Shown here piece after piece: positions 19,301 through 28,949 of a stretch of 64,000 nucleotides of DNA. Where the stretch lies: positions 1,364,001-1,428,000 of the forward strand of contig CP054189.1 in assembly GCA_015709495.1 (NCBI GenBank), written 5' to 3'. How positions within the stretch are numbered: the first letter of the stretch is position 1; each line of letters opens with the position of its first letter. Position numbers and translations under genes: made by a program. The notes under the pieces are model-generated. The model had not been told where the DNA came from. It saw only the letters and a program-made list of their open reading frames with translations, and ran no database searches. The DNA comes from Chthonomonadaceae bacterium. Lineage in GTDB: Bacteria; Armatimonadota; Fimbriimonadia; Fimbriimonadales; Fimbriimonadaceae.

Positions 19301-21003
19301 GTATCTTGGCGGGCGATCCGTTCCCGTGGGCGCCGAGGGGACTCTTGGTGGGGATGGACGCTTTGATTAGCCCCAACGATCCGTTCCTTCGTCCGGATGT
19401 GGATACGAGATCGGGCCGGGAGCGTAATCGGCCGTGGCAGCTTCAACTCTGGCAAATCCAGACTTCACCCAGCTTCGTGGCGAACCCCGACATCCGCTGG
19501 CCGCAAACTAGCGGAGCGCAGTCGTTCGACGATTGGCGGGTTCGGCTATTCCAAACCGTTCTTGGCAACTCGCAGCATGCGTACGGGGTCGTCGGCGGTG
19601 ACGGCGCGCTATTCAGCTGGAGCGAACTGGGGATTTGGGGCTATACGCGGGCCGACTTCCTGGTGGCCGACGACGGCAGACTCGCGAAATTCGACTCCAG
19701 CGGCAACCCCCTTTGGAATGCGGACGCGACCCTGCTTACCGGAAACGCCCTCGATAGCGGCGCAGCGGGCAACATCAGGCCCCTCGTGCGGCCGACCCGG
19801 GCCTACTCGGTGAACGCGCGCGAAATGATGGTGGTCGATACCGGCGCGGATCGAATCGTGCATCTCGACATTTCAGGCCGGGAATTGCGAAGCCTCGAAG
19901 GGTTCCGGCTCGACCCAAGCTACGTCCCCGACGGGTACGAAGCCAACGAGACGCTCAAATTGCGGCAGCCTCGCGACGTGTTCGTGTATTCGACTTATGT
20001 GGCGAGCCCGCCGCTCCTTTCGAATCCCCGACCCCTCGAGTTTTGGGTGCGCTACCTCATCGCTGATGCCGGCAACCAGCGCCTGATCGAAATCATCGAC
20101 CGCTACGAAGTGGACCCTGTCACCCGTCAGATTTGGGGTGTGGTGGTCGATGGGACCGGGGAGCGAGCGCTGGGCATTCTCAATTGGCACAGCCCGTCAC
20201 AGTTCTCCGGAAAGGAATACAACTACGTCGCCGTCGATTCGATCTATGCTGCGCGGACCGGTACTCCGGAGAGGTTCTATGCGGCTGCGGTCGGCGGACG
20301 GCTTCCGACGAACATCGACTCCGGGCTGGACCAGCCAACGACTCTGGGGACTCGGGAATCGGCCAGCGGCAACGGCGGCATCGTTCTGTTCAACGATAGC
20401 GGACAGGTGATCGAGGTCATCAACGAAGTCGATGTACCGCAGATCGGTCCCAACGTGTTCTATGACCCCGTTTCGGGCTCCTTCAACTCGGCGACGATCC
20501 CCACCAAGCGGCAAAAGGTCGGCCAGATTCGGTCGTTGACCATGCGGAACGTGGTCGACGCCACCCTGGGGCCGACCCTCGCCCTCGTCTACACGGAAGC
20601 GAGCGGGGTGTATGAGATCGTTCGGTCGAGCGCCGCTCCCAACGCGCCGTGGGTGGTGCGGTGGATGCTGCCGAGGGAGGCCTACAAGTACATGAGGAGA
20701 GTTGGGACTTCGCCCACAGCTTCGAACCCGCTCGACCTTCATGCGACGTATGCCCGCCGACTGGACTCCGGCGACGTTTTGATCGTCAACGGTTATCAGG
20801 GCCGGACCTTGGGCGGCCAAGTGTTCCAGGGCGAGGTGATCCAGGTCAACGGCGACGTGGATACGACCAACAACAACGCGATTTCGGGGTTTGGGTTCTT
20901 GAAGACCAACCTCGGCTTCAATTCGATCAGCGTTCAGTTCGAGCTCCCGCCGATCCAAGGCGCTCGGGGGCTCGTGATTCCCGTTTTTGCAGATAGGCGA
21001 TAG
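16366..21003 (+). CDS. Giant secreted protein 1 of the pilus locus (possible PilY1-like role)
   Basis: A GTG start overlaps the stop of the PilX-like gene. The N-terminus MKLERFLVGLVAAGSLLGTA followed by SAQQ is a Sec signal peptide. Residues about 30-180 (ending RKFMEHGGLLWLDLS) resemble the glutamine-amidotransferase-like fold of DUF4159-type proteins; this is a weak resemblance. The following 1300 residues are beta-rich, with propeller-like phrases such as YKGLVIVSSGDVIRAYDAN and LIADAGNQRLIEIIDRYEVD, the second NHL-like. There is no membrane anchor or C-terminal sorting signal. Its place directly after PilV/W/X-like genes matches that of PilY1, a propeller protein at pilus tips. That role is inferred from context and fold-like features only. 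Confidence 0.75.
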   Translation: MKLERFLVGLVAAGSLLGTASAQQNYAQRRVNINAGVVLIASQQISGFQANYAPYVWFNLDSNRNMKPPGWSFSNPLAPSVVTAEILSRWVAQNTARGSAIVPTLGAPLTKKDAAYWEIQLDSIGDEQLDSMDALCLPVRGVMSLNPTERERLRKFMEHGGLLWLDLSPTSVVDLINGAPLPFTLNTANLGSPFAYNLSHPLLSFPATISGENLVAVQATGALGLAGIDLASIGLGDIKQAQQTTEFDYLHLLPVASDEFGPYVSVGRVGDGYLVVTTRSVATTLNRTHRLLSNQFATGYVPNDLSVAETPVFDRTADAAAKFVANMVHLTSGYSQISRGSRKTGGGPIDLGAPLLQKFDAAFPLTQAVAESRPVAVYKGLVIVSSGDVIRAYDANPVRDLNGDGNSDDGVVDYLLGSPYDLVWSSTNLPGPVSPPTCADVPGAVAENQVAVVDASGRLLIFDAFPAAPSMGMAPVATVAPPSGFSAGGPPLAPTYHDGLYLVGDQATVGVNTVGRVWVADAFTATIVSTSADWAVGGAGVSNIPPLTGSPTVGYIPILDNSGGVDRTVYVPTKGTGFAGPAVNAGITSIWLGVKGEKPSSWSRVGNQLVVVTRASLQGLRIYVPSGPSHLGVKLSIIDGSGNPLDAAAMNDLLSGTLTEAGGILNFGLKGSAVLPVGMSIRLDYTLDWGTGIPAIQGQIIRGQLFLPDDNNHRRVILDNIALSPQGTIHVVAADPTNTSDPNGHDGGTYYAFKEDGRGSFRMINRFDLYPQHEIALNQAAAVTYAETIGDTDPVENLIPFPATKLAGLRFKGGPAVHGGFVYVTARAVKSIFIPCTVLMAFQAEPETPEILVEPINGSFSLVQPDLARSPRKNRPSTMSVLQSNQFTYEASNRTGKARIRIDNLMPMNRGAIVNALSRSQPVIIRRSGQPDLLVEPGLTASTWSPLSWYIVFHGYENDSPSLVTGNTVFFAGDSRLPSILAGDPFPWAPRGLLVGMDALISPNDPFLRPDVDTRSGRERNRPWQLQLWQIQTSPSFVANPDIRWPQTSGAQSFDDWRVRLFQTVLGNSQHAYGVVGGDGALFSWSELGIWGYTRADFLVADDGRLAKFDSSGNPLWNADATLLTGNALDSGAAGNIRPLVRPTRAYSVNAREMMVVDTGADRIVHLDISGRELRSLEGFRLDPSYVPDGYEANETLKLRQPRDVFVYSTYVASPPLLSNPRPLEFWVRYLIADAGNQRLIEIIDRYEVDPVTRQIWGVVVDGTGERALGILNWHSPSQFSGKEYNYVAVDSIYAARTGTPERFYAAAVGGRLPTNIDSGLDQPTTLGTRESASGNGGIVLFNDSGQVIEVINEVDVPQIGPNVFYDPVSGSFNSATIPTKRQKVGQIRSLTMRNVVDATLGPTLALVYTEASGVYEIVRSSAAPNAPWVVRWMLPREAYKYMRRVGTSPTASNPLDLHATYARRLDSGDVLIVNGYQGRTLGGQVFQGEVIQVNGDVDTTNNNAISGFGFLKTNLGFNSISVQFELPPIQGARGLVIPVFADRR

Positions 21004-21005
21004 AC

Positions 21006-24000
21006 ATGAGAGGCGTTTTGCTCAAGAGTTCGGAATCTACGCGGTGGTGGCTCGCGGCGGCGGTGATGGCTGTTTCGATGTGGGCCGCGCCGCCCGCGTC
21101 GTCGCAGGACTTCCCGACTTTTGGAGGCCAGAACTCGCGCGTGGGTTCGAATCCGGCTCCTTCGACCAATGGGCCTGGACGGTCGTTTCTCAGGTGGTGG
21201 CGGCCCAACGCCCTCGACACCGTTGGAAGTTCGATCATCGTCGATAACACTCAGGCCGGGTCGGTGAGTTCGACCGGGACGTGGTCGAGCCCCACGAGCC
21301 TTTTCGACGAGGCGTTCAACGCGTATGTCATCAACCCGAACGCGAACATCTTGATCGAGCCTTCGTACATGTATGCTCGGACGACGGCCTCGGCGCTTAA
21401 CGAAGAGCCCACCGTTGCTGAAACGCCCGCGGACAAGCGCACCTGGACCTGGACTCTGGACCCTGCCGACGGCATCGAGCGCAATTACGCCGTGTACGTT
21501 TGGCTTCCCATCGGCCCCACAATCGAAGGTGGGAGCACGCTCTACACTCAAAGGTATTGGGTGTATGAGGTGTTCTATGGCAATGGCCAGCGGCACCTCG
21601 AGGTGCTCGACTCCTACGCAGCAGGGACCGGCTGGGTGCGGGTCGGCAACGGCGGCTTTGCGACGAATCAACTCTTTTCCTATAACGGCGTCGATGCGAT
21701 TCGGGTGGTGTTGCACAACACGGTGCCTCGCGACGGGTTTGGGAACCTGACCGACTTTGCAGGATCGACGCTCGTTTATGCGGACGCTGCGATGGCGATT
21801 CCGGACTTTGGAAGCTACAGCGCGACGCCGATCGTCAGCGAGTTTGGGCCCGGGGGGCCGCTCAACACCCACGTGGTCGCCGCCTTGAACCGCTACGAAC
21901 TCGCTTTGCGGGACGGCGAGCCGACTACGGTCACTCGGGGAGAGGTCCTCTCGCTCGAATACGATTCCATCAGCGGCGCCAATAACACCCGTTGGCGGTT
22001 TTCGCCCGTGGAGTCTTCTTCGGAACTGAACTTCGTTCAAGACAACACCTCCGCCGGAGTCAGCGCTGCGGTGAACTGGACGGCGCAGATTCTGCCGGCC
22101 GGGTTCAGGGGGATCGACTACCTTTCCGCCGACATCACCAACAACGCGCTCACCGCGACCGACGTGAGATATGCGCCGACCCTCGACGACGGCGACTACG
22201 AGGTCTGGGTTTGGCTGCAGGGCAGCTCGGCAGGGACCCTTTTTGGACAGTCGGTTCAGGTCGAAGTGCATGAAGGCGGGACGGTCTCGACGTTCACCGT
22301 TAATCAGGATGCGGGCGGCGGCTGGGTCCGCGTTGGCTCGCGCCGGTTCCTGCATCGTGACGAGGCTTCCGGGGATGCGCTCGAAGTGCGGATCACGAAC
22401 TACAGCCCCTTGCTGGGCGACTTGGGAAGGAAGGCGTATGCCGACGCCGTCAGGTTCATCGGAGCCGCGGAAACGGCGATCACTTCGACTCCGGTTCAAG
22501 TCAACGCTTTGGTTCGGCTCGATCCTGGCGCGCCTGTCTCGACCTCGGTGACCCTGGTGGCCGCCGAAAACGGCCGCATCTACTGCTTGGATAGCGCCGG
22601 AAACGGCGACGGCACTACGCGGGTGATTTGGACTTACCCGAGCACACCCGATCCCGACGACTCGAATTGGTCGGACCCGAACCATGTGGCGGGCGAGGAC
22701 GGGAGCGGGCCGATCGCTCAGATGCCGATAGGGTTCGACCTTTCCTCGGCGCTCATCGAGCGGATCGATGGAGAGGACTTCCTCTTCATCGCCACCCGAA
22801 ACGGCCGCGTGTACTGCATCGAGATGGCGGGCCGTGGAGACATGGACTTCTCGCGAGAGGTTCCCGGTACGACCCGTAGAGTCTGGAGTTGGCCGGATGA
22901 CTACCCCGGTACGAGGCGCGACGGCGTGGGTCCGATCAATGGATCGATCGCTTTTGCGACGACTTCGGACGGCCCGACGCTTTTCGTTCCGACCACACAG
23001 GGCAGGCTGTACGCGATCGACGCGGAAGGAACGCCCGCCACCAAAACGACCTCGGTTCGGTGGCAATACCCCGACGCGTCCCAACCGGGTATCGGCTCGA
23101 TGACGGGAACGCCGGTCGTGGCTTTCGGCAACGTGTATATCGGAACGCTGGTTGGCGGCGACGATCGAGGCCACTTCATGGCGTTCGACATCGACAATGG
23201 CAACCTCGAATGGGACTTCGACGGCACGGCTTCGTGGGGAACCGCATTCGTCCCCGCTGACGACTTTGGAAGCGGCGCTTGCGCGATTCCTTCCACCGAA
23301 ATGACCGGTATGCCCGATACGGTGGTGGTGTCCAACGCGAACCGCTGGATCACCGCGTTCGACGCCGCGACGGGAGCTGAGCTTTGGACGACCGATGAGT
23401 TGGGTTCCGACGTAACGGGCAGCCTGAGCTTCACGCCGATGACGGTTTACGACAACTTCGGCGTGCTGTTTAGTAGGCCGTGCGTGATCGTTCCGACTTC
23501 GGACGGCCGAGTGGCTTCGCTGTTCGCGGAAACCGCGGAAACCAACGCGTTCGGTGGCACCAACCGACTCGCTTGGGGCTTCGACACTTCAGCGAAGAAC
23601 CTGACGGCTTCCGTCTCGATCGGCCGCAATTGGATGTACGCCGCCGATACTTCGGGCTACATCTATGCGTTCAACGACTCCGCGAGCGGCGCGATTTCGC
23701 CCGGAAATCCGCCGGGAGCCGAGGTCGTGGTGCCGAACGACCCGATCGGCGCGGTGTTCCGCGATGCCGAACTGAAGTTCATCACGAAAGACACCTATAA
23801 CGCTCTCCGCTTCCCAGACGACGATCCGAACCAGCTCACGTTCGCGCAGGCCGACGACCCCTCGCGTCATCTGCCCGATGGGAAGGCGTATGAGTGGGGC
23901 CAGACGATCTACTTGATGCTCTACAAGTTCCCGTACGAATTGGCATCGAACCCGGGGGGCGCTCCGCCTCAAGTGGAGTTCCGCTTCAGTTCCGAAGGGG

Positions 24001-27000
24001 CCTCGTTCCGCAACCTCACCGTTACCTCAAAGAGATTCCGAGGCTCTGCGCCGAGCGACCCGGAAAGCGCCTACGCCGTGATCTCGTTCACGATTCAAGG
24101 CTCTGGGTCTACGGCGATCCCGCCGGGGAACGGGGTCGTGACGGCTGCGGTGAGCGCTCAGTTCAATGCCGGCGATCCGGTGCAAAGCGTGGCTCTCGAC
24201 CCTACCAAGGTGCGAAGGACCTTCGTCGTGTCGAACCCGCTTTCGGTCGTGGTCGCGTTCGAGCCTGACGGAACGCCGAGCCTCAACTACCAGATCGGCT
24301 ACACGACGGTGGCCGATGACCCTGAGGCCGTGGTCAATGGCTCGCCGGATATCGGAGCGACTCTGAAGCGCGAGGACCGGTTGCTGGCTTCGGCAGGGCT
24401 GGTGTCTCATGGCCAGCAAGGCAACAAGATCATCGCCGTCGTCGACCGCAGCTTGATGACGCTGATTCGGGGCCCGAACCGGGGGCTCGACCAAGTACGC
24501 GTCGATCGGGGCGACCTCACATGGCAGGGCGGCCTGGCGGCGGTTCGCAAGCCGATCAACCCGCTGGCCTACCCGAACTTCGAGGACCTCCCGACGCAGT
24601 TCCCGAACGTGAGCCTCGACTATCCCGACATCGAGAACCGCAGACTCGAAGTGACGAAGGATAAGTTCGGAATCGCTGAAAACCCGATTTATAGTTCGGT
24701 GAGTCTGAACCCGCCGACCAACGTCAACGAATCGACGCCCGAAACGAGGTTGTTGCAGTATACGCGAGTGGACCTCGACTACAACGTACCGAGGTTCCAG
24801 CCCGCGAACCTGTGGACGGTCCTGAACTCGGTGGGAGACTCCGAGCCGGGCGGGTACTACGGCCGGTTGGAGGTCTTCGTCGATACCAGCGGCAACGGCA
24901 ACCTCGACCGACGGGGCCGCCGAGAAGCCTATCGGTCGATTCGAACCGGAGTTTCGGTGCCGGCTGACGAGAAGATCGTGGTCGAAACCCCCGTGGTGGA
25001 TTTGGGATCGCTGGCGCATGGCACTGGGTTCGCGACGGGCGGAAGCCCCTATCCGTGGAACCAGCCGGGTTCTCCGTTCACTCCGTGGACCGGGCCGTAC
25101 GATCAGGTGTTCAAGCCGTTCGTGGTTCGCAACGAAGGGAACGTTAACCTGCTGAACCTGCGGCTCGCGAAGTCCTACCAGATTGGAGCGAACCCGCGAC
25201 AGCCTTGGGGAGTTTCGGCGCCAGCCAACCACGAGAGGAGTTGGCTCGATACGGAATGGAACCTCTGGAGCGACATCGATTCGACCTTTGCGTTGAACGC
25301 GCTCGACGGCTCGAACAACGTACTGCTGCAAAAGGCGAGGGTAGGGGACCGGTCCGCAACCGAATTGACGACCAACCCGATCCGTCGGACCAACGCGAAC
25401 CTCGGGGTCGCTCAAAGCACCCTTCTGGCTTCGCCGACGCCTGCCCCTCCGCGAGTGGGAGTTTCGATCCCAATTGGTTCCCCTGTGGGCGCCTATTCCT
25501 CGATCCTGAGAGTCATCGAAGACTCCGTCGGCCAAGACGAGACGCTTCAGTACACGGTTTTGCCGGGGAACGTTCTTCAGAACGCCGAGGCTCAGTCCGA
25601 CCCGACGCTAACGCTTCGGTTCAACGTTAGAGAATCGCGGCTGACGAACACGTACACCCAACTGACTTCGCCCATGGTCCACGACCTTGTGGCGGGGGGC
25701 GAGACCTTCCTGCACCAGAACGCTCAGCCCACGGGCATGAGGGATCTGAACGGGACGCTCACCTTCGCGTACACGTCGACGATGGACGCGTTCAATTCGG
25801 CGCAGCCTCTGACGGCGAGCCTGAACGACCAGTGGCGGATCTACATTGCGACCCTGAATGGGGTTAGCCCCACCTCTGGGCAGCAGATTGGGACGGGCTA
25901 TTTGCCCGACCTCAACGCGTTCTCGCCGGACGGGGTTCGCTACTTCCGACAAGAGGTCGGCCCCTTCCCGACGCAGTCCCCGACCACGCTGTTTGCGCTG
26001 CCTGCGGGCGAAACGGCCGTCGCAGGGACCGAGAAATACGGCAATCCGAGCTTCCCGCTCCTGGGAACGGTCAATCCGTTCAGCGGAGCGATCCATCCTT
26101 CGACGTTCCTTGCCTTCACAGGGGAAACGCAGGTTCAAACGCCCAGCGGCCGCAGGGGAGAGTCTCGCGTGTTCGTCACCTCGGTTCAGGTGGATCCGAA
26201 CGGCGCGATCAACATTCTTGAACCCGGCTTCGTTGCCATCGCAGACACGGGAGCTAAGGGCCGGCCCGCGCTCGTGCAAACTGGGAACGACACCGGCACC
26301 GCGTTTTATGCCGCCGGCGGCGTGGGTCAAACCCGAATCTATTGGGTTTCGTTCCAGAACACGGGCGGTGCGAACTACAACCGCACACAGGCGAACGCGT
26401 TGAACACGGGTACAGGGTTTGAATACGTGCATTCACCGTCCGTTCACGCGCGCACCTATCGCGGAGTCAGCGCCAGCGGCATCGACCCCGGCGACAGGCT
26501 GTTCGAGCTCACCTTTATCGGCAAGCTCCGGGGACGGCCGCAATCGGAGGTGTTTTACGGCAGGATGGTCGGCACAGGAACCTACGGCGGACCCTCGACG
26601 AACGGACTGAGGTACTTGCCCCCGATCACGAACGAACTGCTCGAAGCTTCGGGCGAGCGGGGCGTCTATCGAACGGCCGGAGTCTCTTGGAACACGGGTG
26701 CGACGGTTCAACTGCAGCAGTTGCTGAACGGAAACCTCACGAACCTCGAAGTCGCCAACACGAAGACCGTGGACCGCGAAACCGGGATCATCTCGTTCAC
26801 CACTACACTCGGCGGGAAGGCGTACCTCGACCCGAACATGGGCACGGTTCGCTTCAGCGGCGTTGCGCCCTCGAATTCGGCGCAGTTGTTCCTCAGCTAC
26901 ACGGCGCGGTTCATCAGAGTGAGCGCGGGCGTTGGCGCGGCGCACTTCACGCCGACGATGCTGTTCGATGATCGGATGATCGGCGAATTCAGTTACTGGG

Positions 27001-27587
27001 CGAGGCCCGACAACAGCCCGCTCGTCCCGGCCAACGCTTCGAGCCTGCCGGACGATCCGGTTCGGTCGGCCCGAATGGTGTTCTCGTACGGCAGGTCGGC
27101 TGCGGGTTCAGGTCAGGCCGCGAGGCCGTACTTGAGGACTCTGCGGCTCGGCGTTCAACTCCCGAGGCCGATTCACACCCAAGCGAACGGGGGAATCACC
27201 GCTTTGACCTCGACGGGCCAGGCGTCGTTCTACCAGATCGACCCTGCGAACGGCAGATTGTACTACACAGCGGACGACGAGGGTCGGACGGTGACGATCA
27301 CCTACACTGGCGTCGACGAAACCACAGGCGCGCCGATCCCCGGAATCCAAGTGACGGTTCCGATCGGGGTCGTCTCAGAGACCGGCGAAGCTCCCGTGCG
27401 AATCGAGCAGGCGATCAACGAGTCGCAGCCGTTCCTGTTCGTCGATCCGTTCGACAATCCTCTCGCGTCGCTACGGCGTCCGGGACTCATTTGGTTCTTG
27501 TGGACGAGCACGCGCGCGGGAACTCCCGACATATTCTTCCAGGCGATTGCGCCCCGGTTCACGCCTTCTCCTGTGGGTCGAAGCTGA
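21006..27587 (+). CDS. Giant secreted protein 2: two golvesin-like domains plus PQQ-type beta-propeller
   Basis: This 2193-residue protein starts two bases after the previous stop. Its signal peptide is unusually late (SESTRWWLAAAVMAVSMWA then APPASSQ). Residues about 75-260 and 345-490 are two copies of a domain opening with (V)DNTxAG and TGTW/NWT and containing YxVxVWL, as in golvesin C-terminal-like carbohydrate-binding modules. Residues about 505-900 show repeated PQQ propeller blades (NGRIYCLD, NGRVYCIE, QGRLYAID, AATGAELW, SGYIYAFN). The rest is beta-rich and unrecognised. No anchor is visible. It probably acts outside the cell with giant protein 1 and the large minor pilins, possibly as an adhesin; the function is inferred. 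Confidence 0.78.
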   Translation: MRGVLLKSSESTRWWLAAAVMAVSMWAAPPASSQDFPTFGGQNSRVGSNPAPSTNGPGRSFLRWWRPNALDTVGSSIIVDNTQAGSVSSTGTWSSPTSLFDEAFNAYVINPNANILIEPSYMYARTTASALNEEPTVAETPADKRTWTWTLDPADGIERNYAVYVWLPIGPTIEGGSTLYTQRYWVYEVFYGNGQRHLEVLDSYAAGTGWVRVGNGGFATNQLFSYNGVDAIRVVLHNTVPRDGFGNLTDFAGSTLVYADAAMAIPDFGSYSATPIVSEFGPGGPLNTHVVAALNRYELALRDGEPTTVTRGEVLSLEYDSISGANNTRWRFSPVESSSELNFVQDNTSAGVSAAVNWTAQILPAGFRGIDYLSADITNNALTATDVRYAPTLDDGDYEVWVWLQGSSAGTLFGQSVQVEVHEGGTVSTFTVNQDAGGGWVRVGSRRFLHRDEASGDALEVRITNYSPLLGDLGRKAYADAVRFIGAAETAITSTPVQVNALVRLDPGAPVSTSVTLVAAENGRIYCLDSAGNGDGTTRVIWTYPSTPDPDDSNWSDPNHVAGEDGSGPIAQMPIGFDLSSALIERIDGEDFLFIATRNGRVYCIEMAGRGDMDFSREVPGTTRRVWSWPDDYPGTRRDGVGPINGSIAFATTSDGPTLFVPTTQGRLYAIDAEGTPATKTTSVRWQYPDASQPGIGSMTGTPVVAFGNVYIGTLVGGDDRGHFMAFDIDNGNLEWDFDGTASWGTAFVPADDFGSGACAIPSTEMTGMPDTVVVSNANRWITAFDAATGAELWTTDELGSDVTGSLSFTPMTVYDNFGVLFSRPCVIVPTSDGRVASLFAETAETNAFGGTNRLAWGFDTSAKNLTASVSIGRNWMYAADTSGYIYAFNDSASGAISPGNPPGAEVVVPNDPIGAVFRDAELKFITKDTYNALRFPDDDPNQLTFAQADDPSRHLPDGKAYEWGQTIYLMLYKFPYELASNPGGAPPQVEFRFSSEGASFRNLTVTSKRFRGSAPSDPESAYAVISFTIQGSGSTAIPPGNGVVTAAVSAQFNAGDPVQSVALDPTKVRRTFVVSNPLSVVVAFEPDGTPSLNYQIGYTTVADDPEAVVNGSPDIGATLKREDRLLASAGLVSHGQQGNKIIAVVDRSLMTLIRGPNRGLDQVRVDRGDLTWQGGLAAVRKPINPLAYPNFEDLPTQFPNVSLDYPDIENRRLEVTKDKFGIAENPIYSSVSLNPPTNVNESTPETRLLQYTRVDLDYNVPRFQPANLWTVLNSVGDSEPGGYYGRLEVFVDTSGNGNLDRRGRREAYRSIRTGVSVPADEKIVVETPVVDLGSLAHGTGFATGGSPYPWNQPGSPFTPWTGPYDQVFKPFVVRNEGNVNLLNLRLAKSYQIGANPRQPWGVSAPANHERSWLDTEWNLWSDIDSTFALNALDGSNNVLLQKARVGDRSATELTTNPIRRTNANLGVAQSTLLASPTPAPPRVGVSIPIGSPVGAYSSILRVIEDSVGQDETLQYTVLPGNVLQNAEAQSDPTLTLRFNVRESRLTNTYTQLTSPMVHDLVAGGETFLHQNAQPTGMRDLNGTLTFAYTSTMDAFNSAQPLTASLNDQWRIYIATLNGVSPTSGQQIGTGYLPDLNAFSPDGVRYFRQEVGPFPTQSPTTLFALPAGETAVAGTEKYGNPSFPLLGTVNPFSGAIHPSTFLAFTGETQVQTPSGRRGESRVFVTSVQVDPNGAINILEPGFVAIADTGAKGRPALVQTGNDTGTAFYAAGGVGQTRIYWVSFQNTGGANYNRTQANALNTGTGFEYVHSPSVHARTYRGVSASGIDPGDRLFELTFIGKLRGRPQSEVFYGRMVGTGTYGGPSTNGLRYLPPITNELLEASGERGVYRTAGVSWNTGATVQLQQLLNGNLTNLEVANTKTVDRETGIISFTTTLGGKAYLDPNMGTVRFSGVAPSNSAQLFLSYTARFIRVSAGVGAAHFTPTMLFDDRMIGEFSYWARPDNSPLVPANASSLPDDPVRSARMVFSYGRSAAGSGQAARPYLRTLRLGVQLPRPIHTQANGGITALTSTGQASFYQIDPANGRLYYTADDEGRTVTITYTGVDETTGAPIPGIQVTVPIGVVSETGEAPVRIEQAINESQPFLFVDPFDNPLASLRRPGLIWFLWTSTRAGTPDIFFQAIAPRFTPSPVGRS

Positions 27588-27705
27588 TCGCGAAAACGGA
27601 GATTTGGGTTCAAAATCGAGGTTTGCGCTTCGATTGTGGGCTTGCCGCGAACAACATGGGCGTCGGCAACCGTCTTTGGAAGTGGATTGGAGGCGTCTGG
27701 TTCGG

Positions 27706-27735
27706 TTGACATGCCCGGAGGGCGGGTGATAAGAT
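27706..27735 (+). promoter_or_regulatory. Sigma-70-type promoter for pilMNOPQ
   Basis: A perfect -35 TTGACA (27706-27711) is followed after 18 bases by TAAGAT (27730-27735). It sits in the only sizeable gap within the pil locus (27588-27770), directly before pilM, so the alignment and secretin genes probably have their own transcription start. Confidence 0.7.
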
Positions 27736-27770
27736 AGCCTTGCTAAGCCAGGGAAGCGGGATTCTTACTT

Positions 27771-28940
27771 ATGGCCAAGAAGCTGAATAGCGTGGTCGGA
27801 ATCGACATCGGAAGTCGTTCCATCAAAGTCGCTGAAATACGGAGTCAAGGGCGCGACGTGGTCGTTACGGCGCTGGGGATCGTCGATACGCCGGAGGGCG
27901 CGGTCGATCATACGGGCATTTACAACAGCGACGCTGTTGCGAATGCGCTCAAGCAGGCCCTGTCGTCGAGCGGCGTAAGCGTGGGTCAAGCGGTTGCGAC
28001 GATCGCTGGGCAGGCCTCCGTGTTGGTCCGGACGCTCGAGGTTCCCAAAATGAACCCGAACGAACTCCGCGAGCACATGCAGTGGGAGATCAACCGGAAC
28101 ATTCCGTTTTCCGAGAGCACGGTCGTGAGCGATTACCGTGTGGTCGACGAGGGCGCTGAGGGCGCTCAGAATATGGACGTGGTGATGGCGATCAGCCCCC
28201 AGTCCGCGATCGAGACCCTCATGGCTTGTGTCAAGAAGGCCGGCAAGCAACTGTTCGCGATCGACGTCGAGCCGCTCGGCCTCGCAAGGTCGGTCTTCAC
28301 CAGTTACGGCGACGAATTCGACAACCAGACGGTTTGCCTGGTAGACATCGGGCACAAGACGACTTCGATCAACATTTATCGCAACGGCAAGCTGCTGATG
28401 CCGAGGCAGGTTCCTCTGGGCGGCGAACTCCTCACGAAGTCGATCGCCGATGGCCTAGGCGTGAGCGGCCCCGAAGCCGAGGAGATCAAACGCAATCAGG
28501 CCGACGCGTCGCAGGTCTCCGCCGGAGGGGCGGCGACCCAGCAGTTCACCGCCTACAATCCGTTTGCGGAAGCTGGCGAAGGCGGAGCGCCCGAAACGAG
28601 CGCGGAATCGGCAGCGCCGGTGCCCGCTGCGGATGCCAATCGAGCCAACGCATTCATCGTCGACGGTCTGTCGGAGCTTGCCGAAGAGGCGCGGCGTTCG
28701 ATCGAGTATTTCCGGAGCAAAGGCGGCGAAGTGGAGCGGATCGTGCTCTGTGGCGGCGGCGCGGGATTGCGCGGTCTGAACACGTACCTCAGCAACGCCT
28801 TGGGCTTGCCGTGTGACATTTTCGACCCGACTCGGCGTCTTCAGATTAACGCAAAGAAAGCATCTGAGGAGTTCGTTGCCGGACACAAACAGGAGTTCGC
28901 GGTGGCGGTCGGTAACGGCCTACACATCATGTTCGATTAG
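27771..28940 (+). CDS. pilM: Type IV pilus alignment protein PilM (actin-like)
   Basis: This cytoplasmic actin/FtsA-fold ATPase binds the PilN N-terminus and couples motor and alignment complexes. The phosphate-1 loop VVGIDIGSRSIKVAEI (about 8-23) and the phosphate-2 segment VCLVDIGHKTTSINIY (about 187-202) are clear. FRSKGGEVERIVLCGGGAGLRGLN is the adenosine-binding end. A low-complexity Ala/Glu/Pro insert lies at about 255-290. The 389 residues are slightly above normal. It is followed by pilN after nine bases. Confidence 0.94.
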   Translation: MAKKLNSVVGIDIGSRSIKVAEIRSQGRDVVVTALGIVDTPEGAVDHTGIYNSDAVANALKQALSSSGVSVGQAVATIAGQASVLVRTLEVPKMNPNELREHMQWEINRNIPFSESTVVSDYRVVDEGAEGAQNMDVVMAISPQSAIETLMACVKKAGKQLFAIDVEPLGLARSVFTSYGDEFDNQTVCLVDIGHKTTSINIYRNGKLLMPRQVPLGGELLTKSIADGLGVSGPEAEEIKRNQADASQVSAGGAATQQFTAYNPFAEAGEGGAPETSAESAAPVPAADANRANAFIVDGLSELAEEARRSIEYFRSKGGEVERIVLCGGGAGLRGLNTYLSNALGLPCDIFDPTRRLQINAKKASEEFVAGHKQEFAVAVGNGLHIMFD

Positions 28941-28949
28941 GAATGGCGG

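Noticed and set aside
20934-23174. A 746-residue minus-strand open frame opposite giant protein 2
   Set aside because: Same antisense pattern, no signal peptide or domain, and it conflicts with a clear plus-strand gene.
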